Assembly (NCBI GenBank): GCA_965214125.1
Contig: CBDCBA010000008.1
Span: 1 to 40,151, forward strand
Direction: 5' to 3'
From: CBDCBA01 sp965214125
GTDB taxonomy: Bacteria > Planctomycetota > Phycisphaerae > Tepidisphaerales > Tepidisphaeraceae
DNA: 40,151 bases
Shown here: one piece after another, positions 17,692-24,808 of the stretch
How the letters are laid out: the number at the start of each line of letters is the position of its first letter
Position numbering within the stretch: the first letter of the stretch is position 1
Notes under the pieces: model-generated
What the model saw: the letters and a program-made list of their open reading frames with translations, nothing else
The model's database searches: none
Told to the model about the DNA's origin: nothing
Made by a program: the position numbers and the translations under genes

Positions 17692-17875
17692 GGGCGGAAA
17701 GGATGAAGGCAGAAGGAAGAAGGATGAACCCGAGCCGGAGGGGGCGGGCCATTCGTGGCTCCCGATCGTTTCGGCTAGGACGCGGGACGGTGTTCGCATA
17801 AGGTGAGGCTTGTGCGCGAGGCGCGGCGTCGCCTCGGGTTCATCCTTCATCCTTCAACCTTCTGCCTTTCCCCCT
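17691..17875. repeat. Purine/pyrimidine inverted-repeat pair abutting the pilT-family start
   Basis: The left arm (17691-17735) is purine-rich, including GGATGAAGGCAGAAGGAAGA. The right arm (17831-17875) is its pyrimidine-rich complement, including GGGTTCATCCTTCATCCTTC. They match with several mismatches over about 45 bp. The roughly 95-base interior contains no gene that I can support. The right arm ends one base before the ATG of the PilT-family gene. The same sequence precedes motA. Confidence 0.85.
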
Positions 17876-17876
17876 T

Positions 17877-19127
17877 ATGGCCGCTGTCAACATCGAAGAG
17901 GAACTCAAAGCCAACGCGGGCGAGCTTGACGAGGCCGAGCGGCACAAGCCGGCCGAGGAGTTGCACATCGACGCCGACAAAGCCGCCAGCAACGGCGCGA
18001 CCAAGTCCGGGCCCAAGGTTCCGAGCCTGCGGCAGTTCCTCAAGACCGTCGTCACTGCCGGCGGCAGCGACCTGCACCTCCAGGCTGACTCCACCCCCGT
18101 CATCCGCGTCGACGGCCGCCTCCGCTTCCTCGATTGCGGCCAGCCCGACAATGAGATGATGACCGGCTTCGTCCGCGAGCTCATCGCCGACGAGGACAAG
18201 TGGAACGACTTCCAGCACAAGGGCTCGGCCGACGTCAGCTATGCCCTGATGGATTCCGACGGCGAGGAAATGCTCGCCCGCTTCCGCGTCGCCAGCTTCC
18301 ACAGCCGCGGCAAGGTCGCGGTGGTCATGCGGCGCATCGTCACGCAGATCCCGCAGTTCGGCGAGCTCAATCTTCCCAAGGAGATCACGAAGCTCGCCAA
18401 TCTCTACCGCGGCCTGGTGCTCGTCAGCGGCACCACCGGCTCGGGCAAGAGCACCACGCTCGCGGCCATCATCGGGGCGATCAACCAGGCGCGGTCCGAG
18501 CGGATCATCACCGTCGAGGACCCGATCGAGTACGAGCACCGCGACATCAAGAGCCTGGTCAGCCAGGTCGAAGTCGGCACCGACACCGAAAGCTACGACC
18601 ACGCCCTGCGCGCCGCGATGCGGCAGGACCCGGACACGATGCTCATCGGTGAGATTCGCGACGGCTTCAGCCTGCAAACCGCCCTGCGTGCCGCCGACAC
18701 GGGCCACCTGGTCTTCTCGACCGTTCACGCCACGAACGCCCCGATGACCATCGAGCGCGTGGTGGCATTGTTCGATAAGCAGCAGGCGGAGCTGATGAAC
18801 ACGCAGCTCGCGACCAACCTGCAATGCGTCTTCTGCCAACGCCTCGCCAAGCGCCGCGACGGCAAGGGGCGCGTGCCGGTGGTCGAAGTGATGAACATGA
18901 CGCCGCTGGCGCGCAAGTACATCCTTGACGGCGAGTACGACAAGCTCAAGACGATCGTCGGCAACCGCGAGGCGGGCAACCAGAGCTTCGACCAGCACCT
19001 GACCGAGCTCTTCCAGAAGCAGGTCATCGACGTCGGCGAGGCCAAGCGCCTGGCGAGCAACGTCGACGCCCTCAACCTCGCCCTCCGCGGCATCGGCAAC
19101 AGCGACAACCGCCTCGTGCAGGGCTGA
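17877..19127 (+). CDS. pilT: PilT/PilU-family type IV pilus retraction ATPase
   Basis: A 416-residue hexameric secretion-type ATPase of the PilT/PilU branch, which pulls back type IV pili for twitching motility. The N-terminal PAS-like domain contains GGSDLHLQADSTPVIRVDGR, the standard PilT entry. Walker A GTTGSGKST is at 185-193, the Asp box is TVEDPIEYEH, Walker B is LIGEIRD at 256-262, and the His box is TGHLVFSTVHATNAP. A 45-residue charged N-terminal extension is unusual for PilT, and RDGFSLQTALRAADTGH departs slightly from the common RDLETI version; PilU or a planctomycete-specific paralogue is therefore possible. The start ATG directly follows the pyrimidine-rich arm of a repeat with no Shine-Dalgarno site. 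No other pilus genes are in the window. Confidence 0.9.
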   Translation: MAAVNIEEELKANAGELDEAERHKPAEELHIDADKAASNGATKSGPKVPSLRQFLKTVVTAGGSDLHLQADSTPVIRVDGRLRFLDCGQPDNEMMTGFVRELIADEDKWNDFQHKGSADVSYALMDSDGEEMLARFRVASFHSRGKVAVVMRRIVTQIPQFGELNLPKEITKLANLYRGLVLVSGTTGSGKSTTLAAIIGAINQARSERIITVEDPIEYEHRDIKSLVSQVEVGTDTESYDHALRAAMRQDPDTMLIGEIRDGFSLQTALRAADTGHLVFSTVHATNAPMTIERVVALFDKQQAELMNTQLATNLQCVFCQRLAKRRDGKGRVPVVEVMNMTPLARKYILDGEYDKLKTIVGNREAGNQSFDQHLTELFQKQVIDVGEAKRLASNVDALNLALRGIGNSDNRLVQG

Positions 19128-19159
19128 AGCGGCTGGATGGCATTGGCATCGCGGCCGGA

Positions 19160-19186
19160 CCAGCGTTGCGTTGCAACGCGGCTTGG
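19160..19186. repeat. Solitary half of a palindromic element
   Basis: CCAGCGTTGCGTTGCAACGC followed by GGCTTGG is one arm of the family whose full version lies at 34907-34996, with one base different. It has its own inner palindrome (GCGTTGC/GCAACGC). No matching second arm is present, so it is either a decayed element or a minimal unit. It lies between the convergent pilT-family and STAS genes. Confidence 0.8.
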
Positions 19187-19203
19187 GGCGCAACGAACGA
19201 CCT

Positions 19204-19554
19204 TCAACCGCGTTGGGTCGCCAGGGCGGCGAGGGCTTCTTCGAGGGTGCCGTAGACCTCCAGCACCTCGTTCATCCGCACGCGCTCCAACGCCGAGGCG
19301 ATGTTGCGGTCGGCGGCGGCGAGGGCGACGCGGCCGTCGTAGCCCTTCAGCGCCGACGCCAGCGCGGCCATCTCGCCGATCGCCAGCGAGCTCAGGAACG
19401 TCAACTCGCCGAGATCGAACACCAGCCGCTTCGGCCGAGCGGCGGCGAGTTCGATCGCCTCGCGCGAGAGCTTGTGCCCGCCCGCCACGTCAGCCTCGCC
19501 GATCAGGCGGACGCGCGTGATGCCGTCGGCTTCGTTCATTTCGATCTCCAGCAC
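19204..19554 (-). CDS. STAS-domain protein (anti-sigma factor antagonist type)
   Basis: A 116-residue single STAS domain of the SpoIIAA/RsbV type. Such proteins bind anti-sigma kinases and are switched by phosphorylation of one serine. The core reads ITRVRLIGEADVAGGHKLSR, then AARPKRLVFDLGELTFLSSL, with the phospho-acceptor position in TFLSSLAIGEMAAL. It continues with YDGRVALAAADRNIASALER and ends VYGTLEEALAAL. I chose GTG at 19554 because GAGGAG stands six bases upstream on the minus strand; the longer open frame upstream overlaps the next gene and lacks domain sequence. No kinase partner is adjacent. It is probably part of a stress or signalling switch. Confidence 0.88.
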   Translation of the reverse strand: MLEIEMNEADGITRVRLIGEADVAGGHKLSREAIELAAARPKRLVFDLGELTFLSSLAIGEMAALASALKGYDGRVALAAADRNIASALERVRMNEVLEVYGTLEEALAALATQRG

Positions 19555-19582
19555 AATCGGCTCCTCGCGTACGGGATGACGA

Positions 19583-20347
19583 TTACCACCGCTTGCCGCA
19601 CGCGCGGCAGCGGCGAGCGGTGAGGCGCTGGATGATCCAGCGGCGCAGCCACGGCCCCGGTGCCGCAACGCGGCCGGCGGGCACGATGACGCGCCGCGTC
19701 CAATCCAGCCGCGACGCCACCGCACCGCAAGCCGGGCAGGCGACGCTCGCCAGAGCCTGAACGGCCGCCTCCGTCAAGGCGGCCGCGAACGGCGACCGCG
19801 CCACCGCCAGAGCGGCGGCCGGCACGTCGGCATCATCGCACCGCAGCCGCCACAGGCCCCCGCCGTCTTCCTCGAGGTCGCACGCCAGTCCCGCGGCTTC
19901 GACGACGCACGCGGCCATCGTCGCCCGCCCTCGGTCGGGCAGGCGTGCGAGCACCGGATCGCCCTCGACCTCCCGACGCATCCGGCGCAGCAGGTCGGCC
20001 GCGGTTTCGGCGCAGTCGACGGGCACTTGTAATTTGACGCCGCCCGTCGCGAGGCTCAGGCAGTGGGTGGCGGCGGTAAGTTCGTCGAGCAGGACGCACG
20101 GGATCTGCGCCGATTCCAGCCGCAGCCGCGCGATGTGCGCCTCGGCCGGGTGCAGGTAACTGGCCAGCGTGATCCACCGGGCCGGCGGCGGCGGGTCGTC
20201 GTCGCGTGAGTCACCGCGCCCGTCGCCACCACCCCCACCCCCACCCCCGCCGCCGAAGTCGTCGTCAAAATCGCCTGTACCACCCGGCCCACCCGGCGTG
20301 GGCTTGCGCGGGGGTTCGAGTTCGACGATGGACCCCGAGACGGGCAT
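19583..20347 (-). CDS. DUF2007-like protein with C-terminal zinc-ribbon motif
   Basis: A 254-residue protein. The N-terminus is Pro/Asp-rich and holds a ten-glycine run of mixed GGC, GGG and GGT codons. Then comes ITLASYLHPAEAHIARLRLE, continuing SAQIPCVLLDE and GGVKLQVPVDCAETAADLLR, which fits the DUF2007 putative signal-transducing domain. The middle region is unassigned. The C-terminus has a CPACG...CRACG pair (VACPACGAVASR and RRCRACGKRW), which looks like a split zinc ribbon. Function is unknown. The ATG at 20347 follows no strong Shine-Dalgarno site. It diverges from the MlaE-type permease, and its stop is 28 bp from the STAS start, so DUF2007 and STAS may form one transcript. Confidence 0.72.
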   Translation of the reverse strand: MPVSGSIVELEPPRKPTPGGPGGTGDFDDDFGGGGGGGGGGDGRGDSRDDDPPPPARWITLASYLHPAEAHIARLRLESAQIPCVLLDELTAATHCLSLATGGVKLQVPVDCAETAADLLRRMRREVEGDPVLARLPDRGRATMAACVVEAAGLACDLEEDGGGLWRLRCDDADVPAAALAVARSPFAAALTEAAVQALASVACPACGAVASRLDWTRRVIVPAGRVAAPGPWLRRWIIQRLTARRCRACGKRW

Positions 20348-20396
20348 CGCCGCATCCTACCAAAGTGGACGCCGCCGACGGCAGGGACAAACGGGC

Positions 20397-21314
20397 GTGG
20401 CTTCGGCGGGAGGCGACAAGGCGGGTAGACTCTCCGGCTTGAGCGACGCGACCCCCGCAACGAAACCCGACCGCGCGACGCCGGGCCTCCTCGCCCGCGC
20501 CCGCGACGCGGCGGCAGTCACCGTCGAGGCGATCGGCGACAAGACGCGCGGCGGCATCACGGCCGTGGGCGCGGTGGCCCTGCTCGTGGTTCAGGCGACC
20601 ACGGCAATCCCCGCCGCCTTCTTCGGCAAGCGTGGCAAGTCGCTGGCGTGGCGGAACCTGACGTACCAGATGGTCCGCGTCGGCGTGCGGGCGGTGGGCA
20701 TCGTGAGTCTCGTCGTCTTCTGCATCGGCGCGATCCTGTCGCTGCAAATCGTGCCGATTTTGCGGGAGTACGGGGCGCAGGACCAAGTCGCCCGCATCAT
20801 CGCCATCGCCATGTTCCGGGAGCTCGGGCCGCTCGTGGGGGCAATCACCCTCACCGGGTTCGCCGGCGCGAGCATTGCGGCCGAACTCGGCACGATGACC
20901 GTGAGCGAGGAGATCGAGGCCCTCGAGACGCACGCGATCGACCCGGTCCAGTTCCTTATCGTCCCGCGCACGATTGCGACGGCCTTTATGACCGTCTGCC
21001 TCGCCGTCATCGCCGACATCATGGGCGTGCTCGGCGGGATGGTCGTCAGCGTGAACGTGCAGGATCTTTCAGCGGAGCTCTACTTTCAGCTCACCGTCGA
21101 CGCGATCCTCGTCAAAGACTTTATAACCGGGCTGTTCAAGGCGTTCGTCTTCGGCACGATCATCAGCGGCCTGGCGTGCTGGCTCGGGTTGGCGGTCAAG
21201 GGCGGCGCTCAGGGCGTCGGCGACGCGACCACGCGTACGGTTGTGATGACCGTGGTGTCGCTGGCGGTGGTCGATTTGCTCTTCACGTGGGTCTTCTACA
21301 GCGTGGGGGTTTGA
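20397..21314 (+). CDS. MlaE-family ABC transporter permease
   Basis: About 305 residues of an MlaE/YrbE-type permease, which moves phospholipids or related lipids between membranes of Gram-negative-type cells. After a cytoplasmic leader come KSLAWRNLTYQMVRVGVRAV and the membrane segments VSLVVFCIGAILSLQIVPIL. The family signature is RELGPLVGAITLTGFAGASI followed by AAELGTMTVSEEIEALETHA. It ends with SLAVVDLLFTWVFYSVGV. I propose GTG at 20397, preceded by AGGGA, because the in-frame ATG at 20328 overlaps the divergent gene; TTG near 20439 is also possible. The matching ATPase (MlaF) and MCE-domain protein (MlaD) do not follow here; ilvN/ilvH follows instead, so the permease works with partners encoded elsewhere. 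Confidence 0.88.
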   Translation: MASAGGDKAGRLSGLSDATPATKPDRATPGLLARARDAAAVTVEAIGDKTRGGITAVGAVALLVVQATTAIPAAFFGKRGKSLAWRNLTYQMVRVGVRAVGIVSLVVFCIGAILSLQIVPILREYGAQDQVARIIAIAMFRELGPLVGAITLTGFAGASIAAELGTMTVSEEIEALETHAIDPVQFLIVPRTIATAFMTVCLAVIADIMGVLGGMVVSVNVQDLSAELYFQLTVDAILVKDFITGLFKAFVFGTIISGLACWLGLAVKGGAQGVGDATTRTVVMTVVSLAVVDLLFTWVFYSVGV

Positions 21315-21316
21315 TC

Positions 21317-21368
21317 ATGGTCCGTTGTCAGTTGTATCGGAGCGTCACCCTCCGGGAACAACGGACCA
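21317..21368. repeat. Short inverted repeat between the permease gene and ilvN/ilvH
   Basis: TGGTCCGTTGT at 21317-21327 is repeated in inverted form at 21358-21368 with a 30-base loop. Flanking bases (CA versus CG) nearly extend the match. It fills most of the 80-base gap. It could act as a terminator for the permease gene or a leader hairpin for ilvN/ilvH, but there is no T-run. Confidence 0.7.
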
Positions 21369-21394
21369 CGGACGCCCCCCTATGCTCGCGTCCC

Positions 21395-21976
21395 ATGCGC
21401 CACGTGATCTCCGCCCTCGTCACTAACGAACCCGGCGTGCTGGCGAGCGTTGCCGGCATGTTCGCCGCCCGCGGCTTCAACATCGACTCCCTTGTCGTCG
21501 GCCGCACCGAGGACCAGGAGATGAGCCGCATGACCGTGGTCGTCGACGGCGACGACAACACCATCGCCCAGGTCCGCGAGCAGCTCGCCAAGCTGGTGCC
21601 CGTCGCCCGCGTGCGCGACCTGACCAGCAGCGCCTACGTCGAACGTGACCTCGCCCTGCTGAAGGTCGACGCCCCGCCGGAGCGGCGCAACGAGATCATC
21701 GAACTCACCAACATGTTCCGCGCCAAGGTCGTCGACGTCGGCCCGGAGAGCATGACCATCGAGATCAGCGGCCGCGAGGAGAAGGTTGAGGCCTTCATCG
21801 AACTCGTCGGCAGCTACGGCATCACGGAGCTGTCGCGCACGGGCGTGATCGCCATGTCGCGCGGCCTGCAAAGCGAGGCGATCGCCAAGCGCTTCACCAC
21901 CGCCGTGAGCGAAGGCACCAGCCGCCGCGTCCGCTCCCTCGACAACGCCGGCGGCGAGGCGCTGCCGCCGAGCTAA
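21395..21976 (+). CDS. ilvN: Acetolactate synthase small (regulatory) subunit
   Basis: A 193-residue regulatory subunit of acetohydroxyacid synthase, which binds valine for feedback inhibition and stimulates the catalytic subunit IlvB/IlvI in branched-chain amino-acid synthesis. The first ACT domain is clear: HVISALVTNEPGVLASVAGM, then FAARGFNIDSLVVGRTEDQE and MSRMTVVVDGDD. A linker with RDLTSSAYVERDLALLKVDA leads to the second ACT-like domain, with VEAFIELVGSYGITELSRTG near its end. The length suits the longer IlvH/IlvN type. The ATG at 21395 begins exactly at the conserved MRHVISALV. No large subunit is adjacent, which is unusual compared with the common ilvBN or ilvIH order. The following lipoprotein gene begins 10 bp later. 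Confidence 0.95.
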   Translation: MRHVISALVTNEPGVLASVAGMFAARGFNIDSLVVGRTEDQEMSRMTVVVDGDDNTIAQVREQLAKLVPVARVRDLTSSAYVERDLALLKVDAPPERRNEIIELTNMFRAKVVDVGPESMTIEISGREEKVEAFIELVGSYGITELSRTGVIAMSRGLQSEAIAKRFTTAVSEGTSRRVRSLDNAGGEALPPS

Positions 21977-21986
21977 TATCGGCGTC

Positions 21987-22454
21987 ATGCCCGCGCTTCG
22001 CCGCCTTGTCGCCGCTGCCACGATGTCATCGTTGTTCGCATCGGCCGGGTGTTGGCCGGTGCAGTTCACTAAGGTGCCGGAGTTCCGAGGGCGCGCGGTT
22101 GACGCGAACGATGAACCCCTCGCCGGCGCGACCGTGAACGTCTATGCCGTCAACGTAATCCATCCGCCAGGCGGGCCACCCGTGCGTGACCCGGACAAAC
22201 TGCTCGCGACGGCCACAACCGATGCCAACGGCGCCTTCGCCACAAAGGAGGAGCGCGGATGGGGCCTTTACATCGTGCCGATGGACGTCTTCGGCATCGA
22301 CGTGCGCGTCGACCTCCTGATGGATGGCGAGGTCGTCGCTTCCGGTGCGGACTGGTTCCGACCGCACCTTCGTTTCTTCGGCATCGGCGGAACGCAGGGA
22401 CTCGATTTCGGGGCGATTCAGTCTGGCACCTTCGAAGATCGGCTCGACCAGTGA
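21987..22454 (+). CDS. Putative lipoprotein with carboxypeptidase-regulatory-like fold
   Basis: A 155-residue secreted protein. The signal sequence MPALRRLVAAATMSSLFASA ends in a lipobox-like ASAGC, giving acylation at Cys22. The mature part begins VPEFRGRAVDANDEPLAGAT and continues VNVYAV and ATATTDANGAFATKEERGWG. That is the beta-sandwich pattern of carboxypeptidase regulatory-like / CarboxypepD_reg domains (G-x-V-x-D-x-x-x-x-P-L-x-G-A-x-V then T-D-x-x-G-x-F). Function is unknown; such domains often stabilise surface proteins. It is closely spaced with ilvN/ilvH upstream and the membrane glycosyltransferase-like gene downstream (13 bp). Confidence 0.78.
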   Translation: MPALRRLVAAATMSSLFASAGCWPVQFTKVPEFRGRAVDANDEPLAGATVNVYAVNVIHPPGGPPVRDPDKLLATATTDANGAFATKEERGWGLYIVPMDVFGIDVRVDLLMDGEVVASGADWFRPHLRFFGIGGTQGLDFGAIQSGTFEDRLDQ

Positions 22455-22467
22455 ACCGGGCAGGTCA

Positions 22468-23649
22468 TTGATCGCACTCCCACGCTCGCTCTGGCAGATG
22501 GCCGCCGTCGCGCTGGCGATGCGCGTCGCAACCATCGTCGCCGCGTTATGGATCGGCGGGTTCTCCCTCGACGCTTACACGGACAAAGGCGACGGCGAAA
22601 GCTACAAGCGGTATGCCCAGCCGATCGCAAGTGGCGGCGGCCAGGCGGACGACCTTTCCACGTACGACACGCGTGTCTTCCCCGGCTATCCGCTGCTGAT
22701 CGCCCCGCTGACGCTGTTAGACCTGCCGGCGGGGTTGGCGGGGCTCGTCGTGACGGTCGGTGCCGCGACGGCCATCCCCCCGCTGGCGGCGTGCGTCTTC
22801 CGCGACCGCCGCGTCGGGTGGGCGTGCGTGATGCTGATTCCGCACTGGCCGATCAATTCGAGCCTGGCGATGAGCGAGGCGCCGTGCGTGGCGCTCTGCC
22901 TGCTTGGCCTCCTGCTGAGCCGGCGCCGGCCGATTGTGGCGGGCTTGATCTTCGGCATCGCCGGCCTCGTCCGCCCGATGGCGGCCTTCGCGGTCGTGGG
23001 CGTGCTGCTGTGGGAAGTTCGCCGCGCCTGGCGTTTCCGATCCAAGCGTTCTTCTTTAGCCGCCGGGCCTCGCCCGGCGCTCGCGGGCCAAGCCGCCCCA
23101 GACGCGCCGGCCAAGGGCCGGCGGCTAACGGGACACGTCGCACCTCGTTCGATCCAGATTGGCGGAACTGCCCTCGCCGTGATCGCCCTCGCGCTGCTCG
23201 GCATCTGGCTCGCGTTCGGCGATCCGCTGCACGGCGTGCGCGTCTACGCGACCGATCCCGGCGCCTACCGCGGCGACCTCTTCGCACCGCCGTTCGGCTC
23301 GATCGTCTCAACGCTGCGAACCGGCGACGTCGGCATCGGCCGGGCGGTCTGGACGCTGTCGCACGTCGCGCTCGCGTTGCTTGCGTGCGGGCTCATGACC
23401 GTCGAAGCGGGGCGCACGCGGGGCCGGCTCGCGACCATCGCCGCCGGGTGGCTGGTCGGGAACACGCTCTTCATCCTGACGATCGGCAGCGACTGGGGAT
23501 TCTTTCATTTTCCGCGTTTTCTCCTGCCCGCCCTGCCGCCGCTGATGTTCGCCCTGCGGCGGTGGCTGCCGGAGGATTGGTGGGTCTGGATTGGCCTTTC
23601 ACTGGTCCTAGCGCCCGTCGCCGCGTGGGGCGTGATTGACTCGCCGTAA
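22468..23649 (+). CDS. Multi-spanning membrane protein, glycosyltransferase-like
   Basis: About 393 residues with roughly nine hydrophobic segments, resembling GT39/PIG-M/GT87-like integral membrane sugar transferases. After the first helix (MAAVALAMRVATIVAALWIG) comes an outer loop with AYTDKGDGESYKRYAQPI and TYDTRVFPGYPLLIAPLTL. The polar/acidic D-x-D-like patch there could be the active-site loop; assignment is by topology only. No ATG precedes the preferred start: TTG at 22468 follows an AGG, while ATG at 22498 begins at the first helix. A palindromic element (23056-23128) lies in frame and supplies about residues 197-221, beginning LAAGPRPALAGQ and ending KGRRLTG, in an Arg/Lys-rich cytoplasmic loop. 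Its host position is like that of the insertion in the gene at 3075-4802. Confidence 0.72.
   Translation: MIALPRSLWQMAAVALAMRVATIVAALWIGGFSLDAYTDKGDGESYKRYAQPIASGGGQADDLSTYDTRVFPGYPLLIAPLTLLDLPAGLAGLVVTVGAATAIPPLAACVFRDRRVGWACVMLIPHWPINSSLAMSEAPCVALCLLGLLLSRRRPIVAGLIFGIAGLVRPMAAFAVVGVLLWEVRRAWRFRSKRSSLAAGPRPALAGQAAPDAPAKGRRLTGHVAPRSIQIGGTALAVIALALLGIWLAFGDPLHGVRVYATDPGAYRGDLFAPPFGSIVSTLRTGDVGIGRAVWTLSHVALALLACGLMTVEAGRTRGRLATIAAGWLVGNTLFILTIGSDWGFFHFPRFLLPALPPLMFALRRWLPEDWWVWIGLSLVLAPVAAWGVIDSP
23056..23128. repeat. Diverged palindromic element in frame in a coding gene
   Basis: The left arm from 23056 begins TTAGCCGCCGGGCCTCGCCC. The right arm to 23128 ends GGCCGGCGGCTAA. The outer nine bases pair perfectly and the inner part pairs with a shift. 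It is a relative of the elements at 10136-10202 and 35927-35989. The TTA of its left end is a codon of the host frame, so neither the TAG nor the TAA hidden in its ends is read as a stop. Confidence 0.8.
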
Positions 23650-23657
23650 CGTCGGGC

Positions 23658-24449
23658 GTGCCGGACGATGCCGCCGCGAGTTTCCCGCCCGAGAGCGCGA
23701 TCCGCCGCGTTACGCGGACGCGCGCGGTGTTGCTCTTCGGCCCGGCGGCGTTGGCGTTGCAGGTGAGCCACCCGCTCGTCGCCGCGGGCGTGCGCGATCA
23801 CAGCGACTTTGCCGAGGACCCGCTACGCCGCCTGCGCCACACCCTCGAAAGCAGCTATGCCGCCGTCTTCGCCCCGCCGGCCGAGATGCGCCGCGCCGTC
23901 GGCCGCGTCAACCGGCTGCACGCGACCGTCCGCGGTCCCGGCTACGCGGCACTCGATCCAGACCTGCTCCTCTGGGTGATGGCCACGCTCGTGATGACCG
24001 GCATCGCTGCCCACGCACGGTTCCTGGCGCCGCTCAGCGAGGCGGATCGGGCGGGCTTCTACCGCGACATGCGCGTCAGCACCGCCCGCTTCGGCCTGCC
24101 GCGAAACCACGGGCCACAGGATTGGGAGGCCTTTTGCGACTACTACGCCGCGCAACTCGCCGATCCGGCCACCGGCACGAGCGATGTCAGTCGCGGCGTT
24201 GCCCGGCAGATCACGCGGCCGACGCGGCCTTGGTTTCTCGTGCCAACGGGGCCGCTCGCTCGGCTTTGGTTGGCCGAGACGCTCCCGCCGGTCATCGGCG
24301 ACCGGCTTGGCTTTGGCCGATCAACCGCCAGCCGCCTGTTTGCCGCCAGCGTCGACGCTGTCGCCCGCCCGCTGCTCCGGCATGGCCCCAGTCGCCTCCG
24401 CCTCACCCAAGCCGCCCGCGCCGCCGAGGCGCGCGAGCAATTGTTCTGA
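23658..24449 (+). CDS. DUF2236 family (MpaB-type oxygenase-like) protein
   Basis: A 263-residue protein of the DUF2236 family, which includes rubber oxygenase (Lcp) and mycophenolate-pathway MpaB relatives and is thought to bind haem through conserved His/Arg residues. Family-like blocks are VLLFGPAALALQVSHPLVAA, DPLRRLRHTLESSYAAVF, VNRLHATVRGPGYAALDPDL and then LLWVMATLVMTGIAAHARFL. The last is the characteristic D-P-x-L-x-x-W-V-x-A-T-L pattern. The substrate is unknown. The start is GTG at 23658, eight bases after the previous stop, suggesting translational coupling with the upstream membrane gene. It ends before a 359-base gap packed with nested palindromes. Confidence 0.88.
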   Translation: MPDDAAASFPPESAIRRVTRTRAVLLFGPAALALQVSHPLVAAGVRDHSDFAEDPLRRLRHTLESSYAAVFAPPAEMRRAVGRVNRLHATVRGPGYAALDPDLLLWVMATLVMTGIAAHARFLAPLSEADRAGFYRDMRVSTARFGLPRNHGPQDWEAFCDYYAAQLADPATGTSDVSRGVARQITRPTRPWFLVPTGPLARLWLAETLPPVIGDRLGFGRSTASRLFAASVDAVARPLLRHGPSRLRLTQAARAAEAREQLF

Positions 24450-24455
24450 CTCCCG

Positions 24456-24778
24456 ACCCAGCCGCAAAGCGACTGGGTGTTGCACCTTAATCCAAGTTCG
24501 GACCTCCCGCACACCTCGCAACGTCGTGTTTTCAAGGCAGTATGCACGATCCTCGCTCGTCCCAAACCGCGTTGCAACCCTGGTCCGGCTTCGGGACCGT
24601 TTGCAAGCTCGCCCCGACCAGCGTTGCGTGGCAACGCGGTTTGGGCGCGAGCAGCAATCGCGCAAGCTGGTCTACGTCTGGATCTCACGGAACCACGGGA
24701 CCCAGAATGGTCGGAGACTCAAAGAAACAGGACGGTTCCCGCATCGTCGCACAACGCCCAGTCGCTTTGCGGCTGGGT
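24456..24778. repeat. Outer palindromic element with a second one nested inside
   Basis: Arms 24456-24482 and 24752-24778 match at 26 of 27 positions (ACCCAGCCGCAAAGCGACTG and onward); weaker pairing extends outward. Each arm has its own hairpin (ACCCAG/CTGGGT). The 269-base interior contains another palindrome (24561-24646) and no gene that I can support. The whole gap 24450-24808 between the convergent DUF2236 and M48 genes consists of this structure. Confidence 0.88.
24561..24646. repeat. Nested palindromic element, CCAGCGTTGC family
   Basis: The left arm (24561-24586, CCCAAACCGCGTTGCAAC then CCTGGTC) is the inverted form of the right arm (24616-24646) apart from about five bases missing on the left. 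It belongs to the family of 34907-34996 and 19160-19186. It lies inside the loop of the 24456-24778 element. Confidence 0.82.
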
Positions 24779-24808
24779 CTGGGTCCGAGTCAAAAACCCC
24801 CGACACCC

